64,000 nt of DNA from Basidiobolus meristosporus CBS 931.73. Its lineage: Eukaryota; Basidiobolomycota; Basidiobolomycetes; Basidiobolales; Basidiobolaceae. Made by a program: the position numbers and the translations under genes. The stretch covers positions 124,001-188,000 of the forward strand of contig MCFE01000052.1 of NCBI GenBank assembly GCA_002104905.1, read 5' to 3'. Below the pieces are notes generated by a model, which saw nothing but the letters and a program-made list of their open reading frames with translations, was not told the origin of the DNA and searched no databases. The first letter of the stretch is position 1. Each line of letters begins with the position of its first letter. Of this stretch, positions 46,809 to 60,093 are shown piece after piece.

Positions 46809-49800
46809 TTACTGGATGTCGAGAGTCTTCTTCAATTTCACCACCAAGGCCCACTCCTCCTTGGACAGATCATTACGGAAGGATTCCTTCAAGATGTCAA
46901 TGGATCCACGGGTGATGCGAGAGTAAAGCTCATCGGACTCAACGAAATGTCTACCGAAAGTCTTGGGGGTCTCATAGACGGCGCATTCAATCTTGATGGC
47001 GATACCACCACCGGCTTGTCCCTTCTTGACTTGGTCGACGCTCTTGTGGTTCTGTTCCATACTGGTGACACGTCCAAGGGTGGTAATTTCCTTCTTACCG
47101 GTGACTGGGTCGGGTCTGACCACACAGATGGGAGTGCCCGATCTCAAGACACCCTCAACGACATCCACACCAAGGATAAGAGGGTCTCTCTTGTTGAAGA
47201 CGCATCCGGGAATGATCTTGAGAACGCAGGGGAACACAGCCTGTGGAGCTTGGTCCTTTCTCTTCTGCTCGACGATCTCTTGATTGTAGGCGGTGAATTG
47301 ATCGAACAAGTGATAAATAATATCTGCCTTGAACACCTTGACACCAAATTCATCAGCCAAATCTTGAGCATCTTTGTCGACCTTAACATCGAAGCAGAGC
47401 ATTACGGCGAATTCCTTGGCCTTCTCAAGCATCACTGAGGCTCGGATGATATCCTTCTTGTGGACTGGACCGATGTTGATACCGGAGACTGGGATGTTGG
47501 AGGTACGCAAGAATTCCAACAAAGCTTCCAGGGATCCAAGTGTAGAGGCCTGTACGCATACACCACGACCAGTGGTATCGATGTAGCTTTGCAAGTTCTG
47601 CAAATCGGACATGACTTCGTCCATGAGGTCCTCCTCGTCGTCATCAGGTCCAACAACAAGAAGTCGAGAACCAGCAATGGCCTTATCGAGATCCTGGGCA
47701 GAAATCTTGATACCAAGGGCGGCCTTGACAGACTTGTGATGAACATAGGCCGATTTGACACGAAGTTCACGAAGAGGTTGAGGAGTCAAGAGCGCACGAA
47801 CTGTGGTTACAATGGGGCCGTTCAGACCACACACCACAATCCTATCTCCCTCGTTCAACACACCGTTGGACAACACGACATCGATGGTGGTACCAAGACC
47901 TTCAATAACCTTGACTTCAAGCACGGTACACTCAAGCTCAGAAAGATACATAAGCTTGTCACTCATTCTGGTCTGAGTCAAATGCACAAGCAAATTCAAC
48001 AAGTCAGGGATACCTTCACCAGTAATGGCGGAAGTAGGGATCAAGGACACGTTACGACCCAAGTTCTTGTTGTCAAAGTAAAGGCAGGCGTTGAGACCTT
48101 GTTCGGCGAACTCGGTGATGGTCTTGGTGACACGGTTTTCGAACTCACGCTTAACGTTGGCATTCTGTTTCTCATACGAGTCGCGGAATGAGTTGTTGGG
48201 GATTTGTTCCCATCCGTAAATACGATCGATCTTGTTCAAGGCGACAACGAAAGGAGTCTTTTTGTCTCTAAGCAATCTCAGTGATTCGAGAGTTTGAGGC
48301 TCTAATCCGTGCATGATATCCACAACAAGAACGGCGATGTTACAGAGAGAAGAACCACGGGAACGCAAGTTGGTGAAAGATTCGTGACCAGGGGTATCAA
48401 TAACCAAAAGACCAGGAAGCTTGTACTCCATGTCACTTTTGAGGACGGCAGTCTTCTGCTTGATGGCGTCCATGGGGAAATAGGTGGCACCAATCTGCTG
48501 GGTAATACCACCAGCTTCTCCTTCTTGAACATTGGTTTGACGGATTTTATCTAGGAGCTTGGTTTTACCGGTATCTACGTGACCGAGAATACAGCAAATT
48601 GGGGAGCGGAGATCATCCTTAGATCTTGCAGCCATGGCCTCCTCGTGACGTTTGTGACGACGCTCAGCAGCCTCTTGCTTACGCTGGAGAGCTTGTTTTT
48701 GAGCGGTAGTGAGTTCTTCGTCAGAATCATCTTCACTGTCATAGTCACTGGAGTCCTCGTCGGAGTCTTCCTCAGAGTCATCTTCCGATCCGTCCGATTC
48801 CTCAGATTCGTCGGATTCGGATTTAGTGGCCGGTTTGGCTGCGGGTTTAGGTGTAGGCTTAGGTTCAGCCTTAGGCTCAGCTGGTGCAGGAGCTTTGGCC
48901 TCTGGCTTCTCTTCATCTTCAGACGAGTCGTCCCAGTTATCCTTGGTAGCTTCTTCTTTTTCATCCTCGCTAGACATTTCCCAGGATTCCTTGACTTCCT
49001 CCTCTTGAGGTTTTTCATCCTCACTAGACATTTCCCAGGACTCCTTGGCCTCGACCTCCTCTTCAGGCTCTGGCTTGGCCTCCACCTTAGGCTTGACAGG
49101 TTCTGGCTTCTTCTCGACTGGCTCCTTCTTTTGGTTGTTGTTCTTCTTTCTCTTGCCATAAACAACCTTCTTGGGCTTATTGTCGTTTTCTTGCTGCTCG
49201 GCAATACCTTGAACAATGACACCAGAGTCAAGCATTTGTTGAAGTCTTAATTCGGCCAATCTCTTAGCCTCCTTCTCTTTCTTTGACAAGAGTTTTCCTT
49301 CTTTTTTCAGCTGCTCGCGCTTGGCCTTCTCCTTTTCCTTCTTCTTTCTCTTGGCCTCTTCGGCAGCACGCTCCTCCTCCTCAATTCTCTTGCGTTCTTC
49401 CTCGAGTTTACGTTTTTCCTCTTCCTCCTTCAACCTTTCTTCCTCCTCGGCCAACCTCTGAGCCTCTAGCATCTTTTGCAAAGCAGCGATATTTGGTCCA
49501 CCCTTCTTTTTCTTGGGCTTCTCCTCCTCAGCGGCCTTCTTCTTCTTCTTCTTCTTTTTCTTATCCTTGGCACTCTTGCTCTCGCCTTCAGCCTCTTCGT
49601 CATCAGAGTCTTGGGGAGTAGCTTCGGCGACTTCCTGGACTGGAGATTCAACTGGAGTCTCTACAGGCTTCTGCTCCTCAGCAGGCTTAGAAGCGTTCTG
49701 AGCCTTCTTTTCCTGGGCCTTCTTCTTCTTGGCCTCCTTCTGCTTCTCCTTCTTTTCTCTCTCCTTCTCCTTCTTGGACTTGATGACAATCACTGGCTCC

Positions 49801-50248
49801 TCAGGGATCTCAATGTCCATGGGGACCTCAGGAGTCTCGACCTCAGCAGCCTTCTTGTTCTTTTTGTTTTTCTTGTTGGCACGAGATATTTGGGACATCA
49901 AACCACCGCCAACAGAGTCATCCTCGCCATTGGCATCTTGGCCCTCCTCAGCGGGGGCATCGGGGTTGAGGGCCTGAGCATCTTCTTCAAACTCATTATC
50001 CCTGGAAGTTAAGAAAGCGTTCGGGTAAGTGACTGAGGATCCACCATAAGCGAAGCACGAATTGGGGGAAGGGGGATTGTCAGGCCAATGCGATTCAGTC
50101 CAATAGACAGCCAATTTTCAGGCCACATTGCTCACGTCCACACGGCTTGGGTCAGAGTACGGGATAGGTTATAGTGATACAGAATACAGAAACCGGCTTA
50201 CCAGTAATCGTCTTGCTTCTTTTTATTTCCTCCCTTCTTTTTCGCCAT
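46809..50248 (-). CDS. eIF5B: Translation initiation factor eIF5B
   Basis: Two exons: 50248-50202, encoding [16 protein letters not shown], and 50001-46809, giving 1079 residues. The 200-nt intron (GTAAGC..TTCCAG) is long for this genome and sits near the start codon, as is common in highly expressed fungal genes. Residues about 17-475 form a charged Lys/Glu-rich region with repeated [10 protein letters not shown] motifs. The GTPase domain follows: G1 GHVDTGKT (about 487), the GGITQQIGA switch, G3 DTPGHESF and G4 NKID. Domains II-IV complete the protein. It promotes ribosomal subunit joining in the cytosol; yeast Fun12 is the counterpart. Confidence 0.97.
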
Positions 50249-50538
50249 CTCGGGTACCAAGTGTCAAAGAACACAAAGGAGAGCAGACGCAGGTTTCAAT
50301 TCAATTAATAGTATCCTCCTAAGATCGTGGTGACGAGGGTAGGGTTCGCAAAAGAAAAAAAAAAGGATCAAAAATTTCCACTGATGCTTGGTTTATTTCA
50401 TAATCGCCTGAATCCCCATTTGGCTTGGTGGTCCAGTACGGGAGTGGGAATTGATTTCATATATTCATCCATAGATTTTCTGGCTGTTACATGCATTTCT
50501 ATCGGAGATGTGTGTCGATGCTAAAAGTTGCGATTTCT

Positions 50539-52432
50539 CTAGGAGTATTTGGAGAAGCAGAGTGAGGCATTGGTGCCTCCGAATCCAAACGAGTTGGTGA
50601 TCGCCGCGCGAACCTCTTTCTCTTGCGCGACTTTAGGAACATAATTCAAGTTGAACTCTGTTGAGCAGCTGGGTTGTTCGAAGTTCAATGTTGGCGGTAC
50701 CACATTCTATTTTAAGCGATGGCATTAGTAAGATCGTTGGCCGATTCGGCACTACATGCGACGTACCTTGTTTACCGCCAAGATGGTGAAGATCGCTTCT
50801 ACCGCACCGGCTGCACCTAAAAGATGCCCAATGGCACTCTTGGTTGAAGATACAGCAATACGCTTGGCATCCTTGTTCTGGAAGATGGATTTGATGGCCC
50901 GATTTTCAGCCGCATCCCCTGTGTCAAGAGTTTAGCAACAACGTACAAAGATCGTATTTTCTGGTGCCTCACCTAGTGGAGTGGATGTTGCATGAGCATT
51001 GATGTAGTCGATATCGGAAGCAGACAAGCCAGCTACTTCCATAGCACGTTTCATCGCTCTGGCTGCACCGTTTCCATCTTCGGGCGGAGCAGTCATATGA
51101 TTAGCGTCTCCTAGAAACCGTTCAAGCAACAGTGAGTATTGACACGCATAGCAAGTACCCCACTCAAAAACCACCTGAGAGGCCGTATCCTCTAATCTCG
51201 GCGTAAATATGGGCACCACGCTTTTTTGCGTGCTCAAGCTCCTGTTGAACAATTCATGAGTCTAGTTTCCTATTTCAGCCGCAAGCAAAACTCGCCTCTT
51301 ACTTCCAATACTACAATGCCGGAGCCTTCTCCGATTACAAACCCATCTCGTCCTTTATCGAATGGTCTGGAAGCAGCTGTGGGATCTTGGTTGAAGGCGG
51401 TGGACAATGATTTGGCGCTAAAGCACTCATGTTAATGCCTGGTACATGCTCAAGCAAGGAATTGAGGGATTACCGAGCAAAGCCTGCTATTGAAAGAGGA
51501 GTGATGCTGGCCTCACTTCCACCAGCAACCATCACATCAGCATCACCGAACTGAATGAACCTCATGGCATCGCCAATGGAGTGTGCTCCAGTGGTACAGG
51601 CAGTAGAGGCGGCGTGATTTGGCCCCTTGGCAACCAAAGGAGTTAGTAATAACCAATAGAAAAAACTTGCCAAAACTATATTACCTTCAACCCGTACTTC
51701 AGAGTCAAATGGCCAGCGGCCATGTTAACCAATATGCGCGGAATAAACATAGGACTAACTCGACGATAGCCCTAAGCAACAGTAAACTTTGAATGCTTGC
51801 ACCGCTTGTCATAGCTTGTGGGAAACTTACTTGGTTGTAGTATGTATTTGCAGTGCTTGCAATATCCTCTACGCTTCCTATACCAGACCCCACACAGACC
51901 CCCTATTGACGTGTAACTTTTCAATGGCCATACAAGGAACCCCTTCAAAACTAAACACTAACGGTACGAATTCGGTCCTCTTCGTTATCGGGTAGCCAAC
52001 CAGCATCCTCCAAGGCTTGCTGAGCAGCACACAACGCGTATTGAGTAAAATCAGCCATCTTTCGGTCGTCCTGTAGCAAATAACACATTGAGTGATTCAC
52101 TTCGAAGGTATGCTGAATGACAGCGGGAAACATGGTCATAGCATGAATTTGTTGGGACCGTTTTGCGAACTTACCCCGCGCTCCAGCCACTCCGAAGGAT
52201 CAAAAAGATTCTCAGTTTTACTACCTCTTAAAACGACCCCTGCTACGGTAGAGGGTAGCCCATCGAAGTCATGCTGGGTGCTTGGAAAATGCTCAGGTCG
52301 GTTCTCTTTGGTCAAGGAAACGAGGCCTGATTTGGAATTTATAAGCCGCTCCCAGCTTGCTTTAACGCCAGTTGCTAGAGGAGTCACTAAGCCCAGGCCG
52401 GTAACGACCACACGTCTAGTTGCTATGCTCAT
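50539..52432 (-). CDS. CEM1: 3-oxoacyl-ACP synthase, mitochondrial CEM1/OXSM type
   Basis: Ten exons: 52432-52175, 52070-51963, 51902-51831, 51771-51685, 51625-51474, 51417-51303, 51241-51175, 51110-50973, 50918-50767 and 50706-50539, giving 438 residues. The KAS II fold starts at once ([14 protein letters not shown]). The catalytic triad is intact: Cys about 185 in [10 protein letters not shown], His about 326 in [11 protein letters not shown] and His about 364 in [10 protein letters not shown]; the C-terminal [10 protein letters not shown] loop is present. The enzyme extends acyl-ACP in type II fatty acid synthesis, which in fungi is mitochondrial and supplies lipoate. The model has almost no presequence, so an upstream targeting exon may be missing. 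Confidence 0.93.
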
Positions 52433-52601
52433 TTGTTCTACCAACCTTACTGCAGGATAGACACTAATGTGGATTATTCGTGATTGATGGCAGTCGAAAA
52501 CTTATCAAATATCCAATCTACCCTGACCAGTGACTGATCAATTGTGCACTAGATAATCTTGATGAATCGGTTTATTGATGGATGCTATTGATGGATGCTA
52601 C

Positions 52602-55600
52602 TCACGAACTTAACACCTGAAGTATGTTGTCCATGAATGGTTTGGCCAGTTTTGGGAGCAGCTCGAATTCAGGATATTCTATTTTAGGCTCATTCAGGGT
52701 GCCCTGGGATTTCTCGGGAACAGCGTCCCAATTACCGATGAATTCCTCCTCACCGTCTGCAGCTGTCGAGGATTGCACCTCCAGAACATCGTCCAGAGAA
52801 ATATTGATGTCTCCCAAATCGATTTCCGGGATCTCATCACTTGTGTCGCTGTCAGATTGTGTCAGGCTAACATCTCTAAGCAATTCAGAATCATCCGGGA
52901 TGTGGCTTAGATCCGAGCTGCGTAACAATCTGTCGAGAACCTCCTTTGGGATGGGTGTTTCAACTGTGTAGAGAAATTCTGGCTCAGTGCTGGCTAGCAT
53001 CTTCTTGGTTAATTTTCGGAACTGGCGCAGCTTTGTACGAAACGTATACTGCTTCAATAGATCGATGTCTTTCCGGAGGGTGTGGGCTTCGGTCGAGTCG
53101 ATGGTGGTTTGAGCGATGCTCTCCAAGTCAATCGACTTTGAAGTGATACCATCACGTAAGGTCCCTAGAATGTGTTCAATCCAGCCGATCAATTGCTGGA
53201 ACAAACCATCTCGACGCTGCTTATACAACGAGTGAACAAACTGGTAGAACGTTTCTTGGTGAGATTCCACTAGCTTGGTGAACCGTTTCATTGTAGTCAT
53301 AGCCGAGTGATCTTTAAAAACGGGTTAGGGTTATGCCATTTGTTCATTCCGCTCTAACGGCTGGATCCACTTACCAGAGCTTTGGTTCGTTTCTTCGACA
53401 ACTCGGATAAGATCCTCTATGAACTTTGCTGAGCTTGAGATAAAGTCGCTAATCTTGGCATCCTATGGTAAACACGTGAGCTACTGTTGCTCGCGTGTAA
53501 TAATCTGACGGTTTAGCTACCTTGTAGATCTGAGCTAGAGGCTGGTAGAATATGGTGAGAATGTCCTTCAAAAGCTCCCCAGTGACCCCCTAGACCATGT
53601 ATCGGTAAGATTGGACGGTTCCCTTGCAGCACAGGTATTCGACTAACCTCAAATACAAGTTTGATGGTATTCTCTATCTCTCGGATCTGACCATGCAATA
53701 CCATGACTCGGTACAATGTCTTGAGCATCAATTCGTTCTCACCATAGACACACATCTTTTCATCAAGGTCTAGCGAAGTGTCTTCATTGCTTTCACTAAT
53801 TGCTGATTCCATCAAAGGGTCTACCAAGTTCGCTTCCTTCAGGTATTTGAGGGCTTCGCCAAGAATCGCTCCTGTCTCGGAAGCGATTGAAGGGGAAATG
53901 TTCGGATCCTGGATAATGTGCACAAGCCTATCCAAATCATTTTCAACTGAAGGGGCCATTAGTAAATGTTGAAATCATGAGCGATCATCTCCCAAACATG
54001 TACAACCTTCGCTATCCCAAAGTGGACTCTCTTGCAAATAAATGTAATTGCGGATCTTCTCGCACAAGGCACTCTCATTGATAGACTCTTCAATCCGGTT
54101 GATTTCCTCCTTCTTTCTGTTGATCGATTCATTCAATGTGATCGACACAGTTCTTTACGCCGTATTCTTAGTAAACCCGCACGCCAATTGGTAAATTGTT
54201 GTCAGCGCGTACCTTTGTAGTATACTGGGTTGCCCGAAGGGTTGGGCAAGAAATAGGTCCAACACTCCCTTCATCATGGCTGTGGGATTAGCAATGCGCA
54301 GAATACCGCCCAACGCCCGATAAGGTATCAAACTGTGAGTTTGTTTCAATTGGTGAAAGTTACAAGTTGCATTATCATCTGCACAAAATACTCTATACAG
54401 CGTGAATGCAAAACTATCCCCAATAATAGATGCGTTAGTGAGGTGAAGTTGGTTCAGAATATTCTTGGGCCAGGAGAGAGGGAGGGGCACTTACTTGATA
54501 GTGAAGAGCTCGATCAATTTCTTATAGTGTGACGGCAGTTCCGAAGTGGTTGAGATGTCATGGAGAGTGTTCGAGAACGTTTTAAATCCACCTGTATATG
54601 TTGGTCACTTGCACATTCGTAATATTCATGGAATCGAGTATGTACCTTCATGAAGTAATTCTTTCTTGAATTTCGCAATGGTTTCTTTGAGCTCTTCGGC
54701 CTTCTCCTCGGTCATGATCATGATTTTTTGGTACTCTGCGTTCTTATCTGCGACGTAGACTCTTCTATTTTCCGCATCAGCAAAATCCTCTTCGTCCAAC
54801 TCGATCGGAGTTGACGTGAGGAAATCTTTGGTAGCTCGGCACCGCAATATCAATGGATTTCGAAGCACACTGCGGATATACGTCTGAAGGGATATCCGAT
54901 CTTTCTCGCGGTAATAGGTCTCCTGGGATGCATGCTTGAACTTTGGTGGTGGTGAAGGCAACTCTAGCGTTGGAAACGTCCGTTTGATCTAGGCCACGAG
55001 GTTAGAAGCGAGAAAATGGGGTTAATACCTATTGGCAAGCCTATGATCGAATAAGCCTACCTGATCGAAGAATTTTGTACATTGCGAGTAGCTTCGGAGA
55101 ACATAGATATCACCACCCCAATCTGGTAAACTGCATTTGATAATAAACATCTGAAGCATAATGTCAGTGCTTGTCAATATCCTGCAGGCAATCTGTGTGT
55201 GTATACCGCTTTTTCTTTCTGTATCAGGAACTTCTTTTTGAACTGGCGCCTGACTGAGACGATCTCCACAAACGGCCCTAATTTAGTGTCGGCGGTGTGG
55301 TCAGTAGATGGGCTCAGCTTAGCTGTATTCTTTTTCGAGCCAGGCTCAGGATGGCGATTGGTTGGCGATAGCTTATCAATGCTGATTGGTATGCCAGTAT
55401 TAAACAGCAGTACCAGGACTTTTTCAAGCTTCAATGCAAGCTTGTCCGGTTTGCCGTTCGATCTGAAGTTGATCGACCGCGTGCATGATCTGTATTCTTC
55501 AAATGCGTTCAAAAACTGCTGCAGTTTAGGCCAGAAGTTCAAGTTGACTTCCTTAAGAAATGGGAAAGTCAACACGTATTGTGTGAAGGCAAATCTCAAT

Positions 55601-55881
55601 AGAGGGGTGCCATTGAATTCCTCTGATGTCACGGGTTTATCCACGCAGGCGACTGACTCGGATTCATTCCGCCTTCTATACAGGAAATCTAGGAAAGAGG
55701 AGCTTCTATGACTTGAGGGTAGCTGTAGTAACGAGTGATCGTGAACGAGGTGATTAAGAGTCAATGTTCTTCTAAAAGTATCCATCTCAGAGTGGATTTG
55801 TCGGGCAAGTAGGTCGCGTTTTATCAGATGTTGCTCTTTGCGCGACAACTGGACCAGCGTTTCGTGGGGCTCCAAAGCCAT
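52602..55881 (-). CDS. PX-domain lipid-binding protein (YPR097W-like)
   Basis: Ten exons: 55881-55207, 55150-55061, 54988-54646, 54591-54495, 54413-54213, 54152-54007, 53946-53648, 53589-53521, 53462-53375 and 53311-52602, giving 905 residues. The N-terminal 190 residues are helical and fit a PX-associated domain. A PX domain spans about 200-310, with VRRQFKKKFLIQKEKA, the proline loop ELPSPPPKF and REKDRISLQTYIRSVL. A long helical region follows, as in the fungal PX/DUF3818 family; a Ser/Asp-rich acidic stretch lies near the C-terminus. S. cerevisiae YPR097W has the same plan and has been linked to lipid and sterol handling. The ATG at 55881 is chosen because the frame opens upstream only from a non-ATG codon. 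Confidence 0.8.
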
Positions 55882-56634
55882 CCTTCCGTGATGAATAAAG
55901 TTTGATATGTATGAGTGATGTTCCTCAGGCAAAGTATTTATAGGAACTGGGAAGAATAGGGTGAAACCGTTAACAAAAGGATTATTGCGATTATTCGTGG
56001 TAGATAATGATACTATATCGGATTAGGTTGGATCCGCGCAAAACCAAGGAAATAATCTTCCTGGCCTAGCCAAAGAGAGAAGAAGAGAGAGACGGGATAG
56101 ATACAATGATGGCCAGTGAAAGATGATAAGAGAGATGGGATAGATACAATGATGGCCCGTATACTTGTACACACAAGACATATTGATACCTGTGCACAAA
56201 GTTCATGTACGATCTCCCCTGGAAACATGGTCCCTTCCATCCTGCAGATCCATTCACTACTCCTTTTTGCTAACCAAACGTGTAGCTGTACGTATTATTG
56301 CTGATGATATCATCCGCCCATCAATTATCCCAATCAGGAATGCAACGAACAACGGATTGAAGAACTAATTTCGATTCATGCAATCATACTGATAATAGAT
56401 GAAACAATGATTACTCCACATCGAGTTGTCATTGGTAGCTGCTGGCCGAAAATGAGGTTGAGTCATGTGTGCGTCCCTTGGGATCAACATTCGTTTGTAA
56501 CTTGCTTACTATTGTTATCTATTTATTCGGAACTTGCCAACTAATGCCTATGTTTGATTCGGTGGGTTGACGGCTTGGTGGCGGTCAACTAAAGATGTAT
56601 GCTTGCTTTTTATATGTAGATGTATGCTTGCTTT
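55882..56634. other. Intergenic region, PX-protein promoter
   Basis: It contains a short direct repeat at 56090-56157 and no supported gene. The left end should be the promoter of the PX-domain gene. Confidence 0.55.
56090..56157. repeat. Short direct repeat
   Basis: GGGATAGATACAATGATGGC and flanking bases occur twice, at about 56090-56118 and 56129-56157, with one mismatch (ACGGG versus ATGGG). Confidence 0.75.
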
Positions 56635-59011
56635 TCATATGCTGCGCTCAACAAACGACTGAATGATGCCTTCAATGGTAGCTGGGTATTCTTTCAGGAT
56701 TACCGAGTCTCCTTCCCGAACTGTATTGGCCTGAACGAATAGCTTTCGGGGCTGCTTGTGTGAAAGGACAATATCTCGCAGAGGAATCCAATCATCCGGA
56801 ACTGAAGTCACCTCCGCATACATGGCTGAGCCAGCCTCAAAGTCCGCCGTGGCCTTGTACACTTGAAGCTTTTGGAGGAATTCGTGCATAGCTGGCATTC
56901 CTACGGTCATGATTTTATTACGGTCCAGTGTGATGACAGCATCAGTGTCATCAGAATTACGCTCAAGTCTGACGAAGTCCTGCCCTGCCTCCAGAAGGAC
57001 ACGTAATATAGCATAGCGTGCCATCATGTGGGCCTGTCCCCATTTCCTTGCTGCTGGATTGTAGAATTCCAAACCGAGTAGCCCAGCCCGAACCATTGAC
57101 AGCCATCCAATATACATGACATCATCGGCCAATCCCTTGTCGTGACTACAATCGGTATGGCCAAATACGCGCAGAGCATCTTTGTCGGTGGACAAGTAAA
57201 GCGCCACGGATTCAGCACGGCATTCCTCATAGGAGGATGCGATATTTTTAAAGACCGATCCCCATGTTTCCCCAGGCTTGTACCAAGTGGTGATAGGGCT
57301 CTTGGTAATGGGCGAAATAGGAGGAGCTGTCGTATTGAAGTTGAACATTCCAGGCTCTTGCTCTGCTAATAATTTGCCTGAACCATGCCCAAGCAATTCG
57401 TGCAAGCCGACTTGGACCTCAAACGAAGGGCCTTTCAACCTCTCGTATAGAATCCGATCAGATTCCGTGAGAAACGGATATTTCTCCGTGGAGGATTTTG
57501 CATTCAATACATTACCCAAGCTCACATTCTTGAAGCCATAGGATTCACGAATATCGTCGTAATTGGGGATGTTGATACCTACATGGAGAGCGTTATGATT
57601 TGCGAGTGGCTTGAAAGTTTAGTTCGCTTACCAGCAGGAATTCCCCCCGTGGCGAACGATAGCACTTCTAGCGAAGTAAAGTCAGGCTTGTGGAAGCTAT
57701 CTTTCTCGTAATCAACACCCCTTATATACAGCAGTTAGTGGATAGAATTTGGTGAATTGCAAAGGCACGCCTACCAAGGTAATTTCGAAATGAAATACTC
57801 CGCATTGTCAACTAGCACGCCAAACTTTTTGGTGCGATCTTTGTTAACCATTGCAACGAAGCCTTCCCATTCAGCACGAATCCCAGCAGGGTCACGGTAG
57901 GTCTCAATGAATCCAATGTTGGACTCTACTGTTGGCCCAATATCCTTTATCCAATGCTTTTGAGATTCTTTATGAGCGGGTATCGAGCCGGTGGCAAAGC
58001 TCTCTGCGTATTTCTCCAACATAAGTCGCTGATTATCATTGGCCGCGTGTGGGATTGCTGCTAGGATCTCAGCGGTGATTTTTTCCATGATTGTGTGGTA
58101 ATCCCCGTACACTATTCTAATGGTTTTCCCCTCCTTCGTTTGGTGGATTTCGGGTGCTTTGACACTAGCAGATGCGACTCTGACTTCAAACTCAGTGTCT
58201 GATACCTTGAATAGCCTAGAATGGAAGTCAGTAAATATCGGTTTCCAGAGGCCAATCGTACTCAGTACCTGGTATTTAATGAGTCTGTATCTATGGATTC
58301 CAGATATTTCTGAACTTCTAAGATATCCTGCTTGGTAACATTTTCTGAATAGTAATTTGAAATGTGGCCATCATCAACATATCCCAGGAGGTTCTTAGAT
58401 ATCGGAGTGACGGAGTATAGGTGATCTTTGACAGAGTTAAACAAATCTGTAACACGTTGTACTCCTCTAGCTCCAACTATAGCTTCCAAAGAGGCTTCAG
58501 GTATTCTTGGGATGAATTTCGTATCGCCAAAAGACTTGTAATTGGCCAAATTAGTAAGAAATTGACCAGCATATTGAAGCCAATGCTGAAACGTCTCCTT
58601 GTCAACACCACTCCTCTGTTGAAGTTCGTTCAAATCTATAAGCTGCCCACTCTTTTGATCCTTAAATAACGCAACGATAAAGTCGAAAATACTCTCGCTT
58701 TCTTGAGTAGTTTGTCTTAATATTATGCGTGCTCCGAGCCAACTGGCCTGGCTAATATGGTGAGCGTAAATTTTTTCGCTATTCTGTAATAAATCAAAGT
58801 GCCGTTTGATTTCTAATCTACAAACTGGCGCTTCGCGGTCAGCATAGTGTTGTTCTTCGATAGTGGAGGTAGTTACAAATCGAGGAAAAACAGAGCAAGC
58901 ATGCTTAACGGGTGACAACGCGACGGGAATTGCCACCTTTGATAAACGCAAGAAGTTTTGGCCAACAGCTGAAAACCTGTTGGCTGGAATTATCCTATTT
59001 AACGACAGCAT
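56635..59011 (-). CDS. DPP3: Dipeptidyl peptidase III (M49 metallopeptidase)
   Basis: Four exons: 59011-58269, 58215-57775, 57720-57632 and 57578-56635, giving 738 residues. The zinc motif HELLGH (about 484-489) and the second motif EECRAE (about 541-546) are intact, with the spacing found in human DPP3. The enzyme removes dipeptides from the N-terminus of short peptides, usually in the cytosol. Here about 65 residues precede the conserved start of the fold; they are rich in Arg/Lys/Ser and hydrophobic residues ([13 protein letters not shown]...), resembling a mitochondrial presequence. An open frame extends 11 codons further upstream from a TTG, so the ATG at 59011 is preferred. Confidence 0.95.
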
Positions 59012-59224
59012 AATACGATAACAATAAGTTATAGACAGTAGCAAGAGTCAAAAACTTCAGTTATTAACTATCAAATGGAAATGAAAATCCACCAATCTCC
59101 GCCATTCACTCCAATGGAAATCTATAATATCGAAATATAGGAACAACTTGCTTTCGAGTGTTCAAATTTAGGTGATCCAAGCCACTTAAATATGAATATG
59201 ATTAAATCGCCCATATTTATTGCA

Positions 59225-60093
59225 TTATAGTGTACCGTATACAGACTTGAAATTCTCTCTAGATGCTACCTTGGCCAGATACCGTTGTATGTTAGGTCTT
59301 CCCTCCAACACCACATCTCCCTTGACTGACTTCAGACGAACCAATAATGGAATGGCATGCACATCGGCCGATGTATACTTCTCTCCCACGATATATGGCC
59401 CACTCGCTAACTGGGCGTCTAACTGATCCAGATACGATTCTGCCTTTTGCCATTCAGCTCGGTGAAGATCAAATAAAGGTTGTGCTTGTTCAGGATGTTC
59501 ATAGGCAACCAAGATCGATTTCAATTGACCTAGTTTTTCATGATAGAATGGTGTGTCTTGTTTCTGAATGAACTCTGTCAAGGCTTTTACACGACCACCG
59601 AAAAACCCTTCGACAAAGGCTCTTTTTTGCTCCAATTCAACTGGATCAGCAGGGGAAAAGGCCAAGAAATTTCCATCAATGCGGTGTGTTTCTTTGATCC
59701 AGTGGGTGATGGCTGCTCTATCACTGGCGGGGTAAAGCTCGGTTCCTGGGTACTTTTCATCGAGATACTCGGTAATCGTAGTAGAATCATCCAGAATCTT
59801 GTTTGTTTCTGAGTTTACCAAGGCAGGCACAGTGCCATTCGCATTGATCCTGGAACGAAAGGTTACAATCTAAATGTGACTAAGATAGAGACTACATCAT
59901 GATGTTACCTAAGGTATTCAGGGGAGAAGTTTTCACCACCCGGCAAATCGACTTCCACTACCTCGATATCGGTTATGTTCTTCTCGGCCAGAGTAAGACG
60001 AACTGGACCAGGCCATAGCGCTTGTTTGAAAGAGTAGATTTTGACTGGCATTATTTTAGAGATTTTAGAGATGATTGTAAAATTGCGTGCCAT
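59225..60093 (-). CDS. Glutathione S-transferase
   Basis: Two exons: 60093-59909 and 59849-59225 (59-nt intron, GTAACA..TTCCAG), giving 269 residues from the first ATG, or 255 from the second (MPVKIYSFKQ), which better fits the usual GST start. The N-terminal thioredoxin fold includes LTLAEKNITDIEVVEVDL, INANGTVPALV (cis-Pro) and the glutathione-binding DSTTITEYLDEKYP. An all-helical C-terminal domain with SADVHAIPLLVRL follows. The protein conjugates glutathione to electrophiles; class and substrate cannot be set from sequence alone. A deleted relative lies 0.7 kb away (60809-61015), so the locus was once duplicated. Confidence 0.92.

Noticed and set aside
47460-50012. Long antisense frames (up to 243 codons) opposite eIF5B
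   Set aside because: They mirror the Lys/Glu-rich repeats and the biased codons of eIF5B on the other strand, giving Leu/Phe/Ser-rich nonsense with no domain.
53513-53959. Separate short gene starting MAPSVEND
   Set aside because: The ATG lies in an intron before the acceptor at 53947. In-frame splicing joins this segment to exons on both sides of the PX-domain gene.
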